From positions 1 to 52,547 of the forward strand of contig DKNB01000059.1 in assembly GCA_002470125.1 (NCBI GenBank): a stretch of DNA of 52,547 nt, in the 5' to 3' direction. Position 1 is the stretch's first letter. The number at the start of each line of letters is the position of its first letter. This document shows positions 50,751 through 52,547 of this stretch, in pieces. Made by a program: the position numbers and the translations under genes. This DNA is from Gallionellales bacterium UBA7399 (lineage in GTDB: Bacteria > Pseudomonadota > Gammaproteobacteria > Burkholderiales > Gallionellaceae). Below the pieces are notes generated by a model. That model did no database searches and was not told where the DNA came from. It saw nothing but the letters and a program-made list of their open reading frames with translations.

Positions 50751-51950
50751 CTAGCTTATAGTTACTTTTCCAAATTTGCGCTTACCAACTTGAGCTACCA
50801 CCACTTGACCGGCCTGAAGCTCTAAGGATTTATCGCTCACTTTTTCGCCGTCGAGTTTTACGGCTCCCTGTGTGATCATGCGCAAGGCCTCAGATGTGCT
50901 GGCCACCAACCCTGCTTGCTTGAGCAATTGAGCAATCCCAATGCTCCCCTCGTTAGCGAAGACCGAGACCTCCGGTAAATCCTCCGGCAGAACGCCCTGC
51001 TGGAAGCGGGCTTCGAATTCAGCTAGCGCCTCCTCGGCTTTCTTTTGAGTATGGAAGCGAGTAACTATTTCTTGTGCCAAGAGCACCTTGATGTCGCGTG
51101 GATTGCGTTCATTCTCCACTTCCACGCGCCATTGTGCGATGGTCTTGATGGATTTAAATGATAGCAACTCCAGGTAACGCCACATTAGGTGGTCTGAGAT
51201 GGACATCAGCTTTCCAAACATTTCTTGGGGTGTATCAGTAATGCCAATGTAGTTATTGAGAGATTTGGACATTTTGTTTACCCCGTCCAATCCCAGCAAT
51301 AGTGGCATGGTGAGCACGCACTGTGGGGGCTGCCCGTTATGTTTTTGTAGTTCACGCCCCATGAGCAGATTAAATTTTTGGTCAGAACCACCCAGCTCTA
51401 GGTCCGCCTTGAGCACCACCGAGTCGTGACCCTGCACTAGCGGGTAAATAAATTCATGAATCGCGATGGGCTGATTATTTTTGTAGCGTTTGCTGAAGTC
51501 ATCGCGCTCCAGCATTCGCGCGACAGTATGCGTGGCCGCTAACTTAATTAGGTCTGCCGCACTAAGCTTGTCCATCCAGGTGGAGTTGAAAACAACTTCA
51601 GTCTTATCTGGGTCCAGCACCTTAAATACCTGCTCGCGGTAGCTCTCCGCATTTTCAAGCACTTGTTGACGTGACAGAGGTGGCCGAGTTGCATTTTTCC
51701 CGGTTGGGTCACCTATCATGCCCGTAAAATCGCCAATTAAGAACAGCGCATGGTGACCGAGGTCCTGTAGCTGCCGAAGCTTGTTGAGTAATACGGTGTG
51801 CCCCAAATGTAGATCTGGCGCAGTTGGGTCAAATCCGGCCTTGACTCGCAGGGGGCGACCCAGCGCGATTTTATGGCTCATTTCGGCAGCTACAAGCAAT
51901 TCGTCACAACCACGTCTGATTATGTCTAGCGTCTCTTGTGAGTTTGTCAT
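50751..51950 (-). CDS. tyrS: Tyrosyl-tRNA synthetase
   Basis: TyrRS, 399 residues, charges tRNA-Tyr. Class I signatures HLGH (in PTAPDLHLGHTVLLNKLRQL, near residue 47) and KMSKS (in LDGVNKMSKSLNNYIG, near 230) are intact; GDFTGMIGDPTGKNATRPP is the adenylate region. The last 70 residues are an S4 RNA-binding domain (ITQGAVKLDGEKV). It belongs to the type with HLGH found in many betaproteobacteria. Divergent from the rRNA operon that starts about 580 bases away. Confidence 0.97.
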   Translation of the reverse strand: MTNSQETLDIIRRGCDELLVAAEMSHKIALGRPLRVKAGFDPTAPDLHLGHTVLLNKLRQLQDLGHHALFLIGDFTGMIGDPTGKNATRPPLSRQQVLENAESYREQVFKVLDPDKTEVVFNSTWMDKLSAADLIKLAATHTVARMLERDDFSKRYKNNQPIAIHEFIYPLVQGHDSVVLKADLELGGSDQKFNLLMGRELQKHNGQPPQCVLTMPLLLGLDGVNKMSKSLNNYIGITDTPQEMFGKLMSISDHLMWRYLELLSFKSIKTIAQWRVEVENERNPRDIKVLLAQEIVTRFHTQKKAEEALAEFEARFQQGVLPEDLPEVSVFANEGSIGIAQLLKQAGLVASTSEALRMITQGAVKLDGEKVSDKSLELQAGQVVVAQVGKRKFGKVTIS

Positions 51951-52113
51951 TGGGCGTCCATGAGTAATTGTTTGTCCGCGTAGGTGTTGTTGATCGATAT
52001 TTCATATGCTTCCCTTGAAATATTTTACCCTAAAAATGGTGCAACCCAACCCCCTAAGCATCCAGATGCGACCAGCCCGTTGAGCATTTTGTAATGCATG
52101 TAACCTGATCGTT

Positions 52114-52137
52114 CAGGGTAATTGTTTAATTGCCCTG
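52114..52137. repeat. Strong hairpin upstream of the rRNA promoter
   Basis: CAGGGTAATT (52114-52123), loop GTTT, and AATTGCCCTG (52128-52137) pair over ten positions with one wobble. There is no T-run, so it is not an intrinsic terminator of the usual kind. It lies 137 bases before the -35 of the rRNA promoter. Confidence 0.6.
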
Positions 52138-52273
52138 TGAGAGTGCATTTGATTTACACGCTGTTGCGCCTGAGTCAATGCCAAAATTTAAGCCCAGCGG
52201 ACATGCCATAAGCAAACTGAAGCATGCAGTGCAAGTTTAAAAGATTGGCTTATGAAGTATTGCAACAAAATAC

Positions 52274-52301
52274 TTGACTATCCCCAGCTGCTCTGTATAA
52301 T
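52274..52301 (+). promoter_or_regulatory. Ribosomal RNA promoter
   Basis: TTGACT (52274-52279), a 16-base spacer and a perfect TATAAT (52296-52301), followed by a GC-rich discriminator (TCGCCC), as in stringently controlled rRNA promoters. Start of transcription near 52308. A/T-rich sequence precedes the -35, as in UP elements. Confidence 0.8.
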
Positions 52302-52326
52302 TCGCCCTCTCGTTGCTAAGGCAACC

Positions 52327-52339
52327 CGTTCTTTAAAAG
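52327..52339 (+). promoter_or_regulatory. boxA-like antitermination site in the rRNA leader
   Basis: CGTTCTTTAAAAG resembles the boxA core TGCTCTTTAACA that recruits NusB-NusE and allows rRNA transcription past Rho-dependent stops. It lies about 20 bases into the leader. Confidence 0.6.
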
Positions 52340-52490
52340 TTTACAGACAACCGACGAGTGTGGGTATATGCGTTGAGGTGTTAAGAATCAGACGAATTTA
52401 TTCGTATGATTGTTAATGTCTTCAAGACATAAAAGTAGTAACTCACACGAAGTTGAAAAAATGAAATATTGATTCGCTTTGAGTGAGATC

Positions 52491-52512
52491 GATTTGCCCG
52501 TAAGGGTAAATC
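52491..52512 (+). repeat. Leader hairpin just before 16S rRNA
   Basis: GATTTGCCC and GGGTAAATC pair over nine positions (one G-T) around a GTAA loop, ending 17 bases before the 16S start. It probably forms in the precursor and may mark a processing site. Confidence 0.6.
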
Positions 52513-52529
52513 AAAACAGCATAGAGATT

Positions 52530-52547
52530 GAACTGAAGAGTTTGATC
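52530..52547 (+). rRNA. 16S rRNA, first 18 bases only
   Basis: GAACTGAAGAGTTTGATC is the standard 5' end of proteobacterial 16S rRNA; the gene continues beyond the window. The exact mature 5' base is set by similarity to E. coli. Confidence 0.93.

Larger units (their letters stand above)
51951..52529. other. Non-coding region before the rRNA operon, with leader
   Basis: No protein gene is seen. From left to right: the tyrS 5' flank; a strong 10-bp hairpin at 52114-52137 (one G-T pair, loop GTTT, no T-run); an inverted repeat AAGTATT/AATACTT (52255-52261, 52269-52275) that touches the -35; the rRNA promoter; and a leader of about 220 bases with a boxA-like site and hairpins (ACGAAT-TT-ATTCGT near 52393; ATGTCTT-C-AAGACAT near 52416; and 52491-52512 just before 16S). 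Confidence 0.7.

Noticed and set aside
1..52547. Insertion sequences, prophage, CRISPR or toxin-antitoxin genes
   Set aside because: No transposase, integrase, regular repeats or toxin/antitoxin pairs were recognised in any frame.

Overview
The window reads as chromosomal DNA of a betaproteobacterium, probably a Nitrosomonadales-like lineage, although the exact genus cannot be read from the sequence. The evidence is the homodimeric AceE with a single-lipoyl-domain AceF, the hemC-hemD-hemX-hemY run, ubiC-ubiA, thiS-thiG-trmB, lptD-surA-pdxA-rsmA opposite amgK-murU-pepP-ubiH, and tyrS beside a ribosomal RNA operon. Base composition is close to even. Genes are closely packed, with many 1-4 base stop/start overlaps and several TTG or GTG starts. 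I see no insertion sequence, prophage, CRISPR array, toxin or defence island. Almost everything is housekeeping.

Layout: (1) 1-4.8 kb holds a LOG-family gene divergent from polA, then a lipoprotein gene with a probable small gene ahead of it on the minus strand. (2) 4.8-14.7 kb is mostly plus strand: ilvA, 5-formyl-THF cyclo-ligase, aceE-aceF, nadD-rsfS-rlmH, rng and grxD, closed by a strong terminator. (3) 14.7-23.4 kb has argH and ppc on minus, then the haem genes hemC-D-X-Y on plus. (4) 23.6-27.2 kb has tRNA-Arg(CCG) followed by the dTDP-rhamnose genes rfbBDAC. (5) 27.4-37.1 kb holds two divergent units: amgK-murU-pepP-ubiH (wall recycling, peptidase, ubiquinone) and lptD-surA-pdxA-rsmA (outer membrane, B6, ribosome). 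(6) 37.2-42.2 kb has rph-rdgB, msrA, hemW, trmB-thiG-thiS and tRNA-Gly(CCC). (7) 42.2-50.7 kb has an ElyC-type gene, mltA, the ridA-recG-ubiC-ubiA unit, tsaD, plsY and folB. (8) The end has tyrS, a 580-base non-coding stretch with a strong rRNA promoter, a leader with a boxA-like site and hairpins, and the first 18 bases of 16S rRNA.

The genes serve central metabolism (pyruvate to acetyl-CoA, PEP carboxylation), cofactors (haem, ubiquinone, NAD, folate, thiamine, pyridoxal phosphate), cell envelope assembly and recycling, ribosome and tRNA maturation, and DNA repair.

I found no clear novel system. The most interesting signals are a DNA polymerase I whose proofreading site has lost two of its catalytic acidic residues; a LptD reduced to two cysteines; an unrecognised small-gene/lipoprotein pair; neighbours that are absent where related genomes usually have them (lpdA, maf, spoT, and possibly a decayed pyrC); a perfect 14-bp palindrome before ridA; and two genes (tsaD, ilvA) whose -10 elements lie so close to the start codon that their mRNAs may be leaderless.
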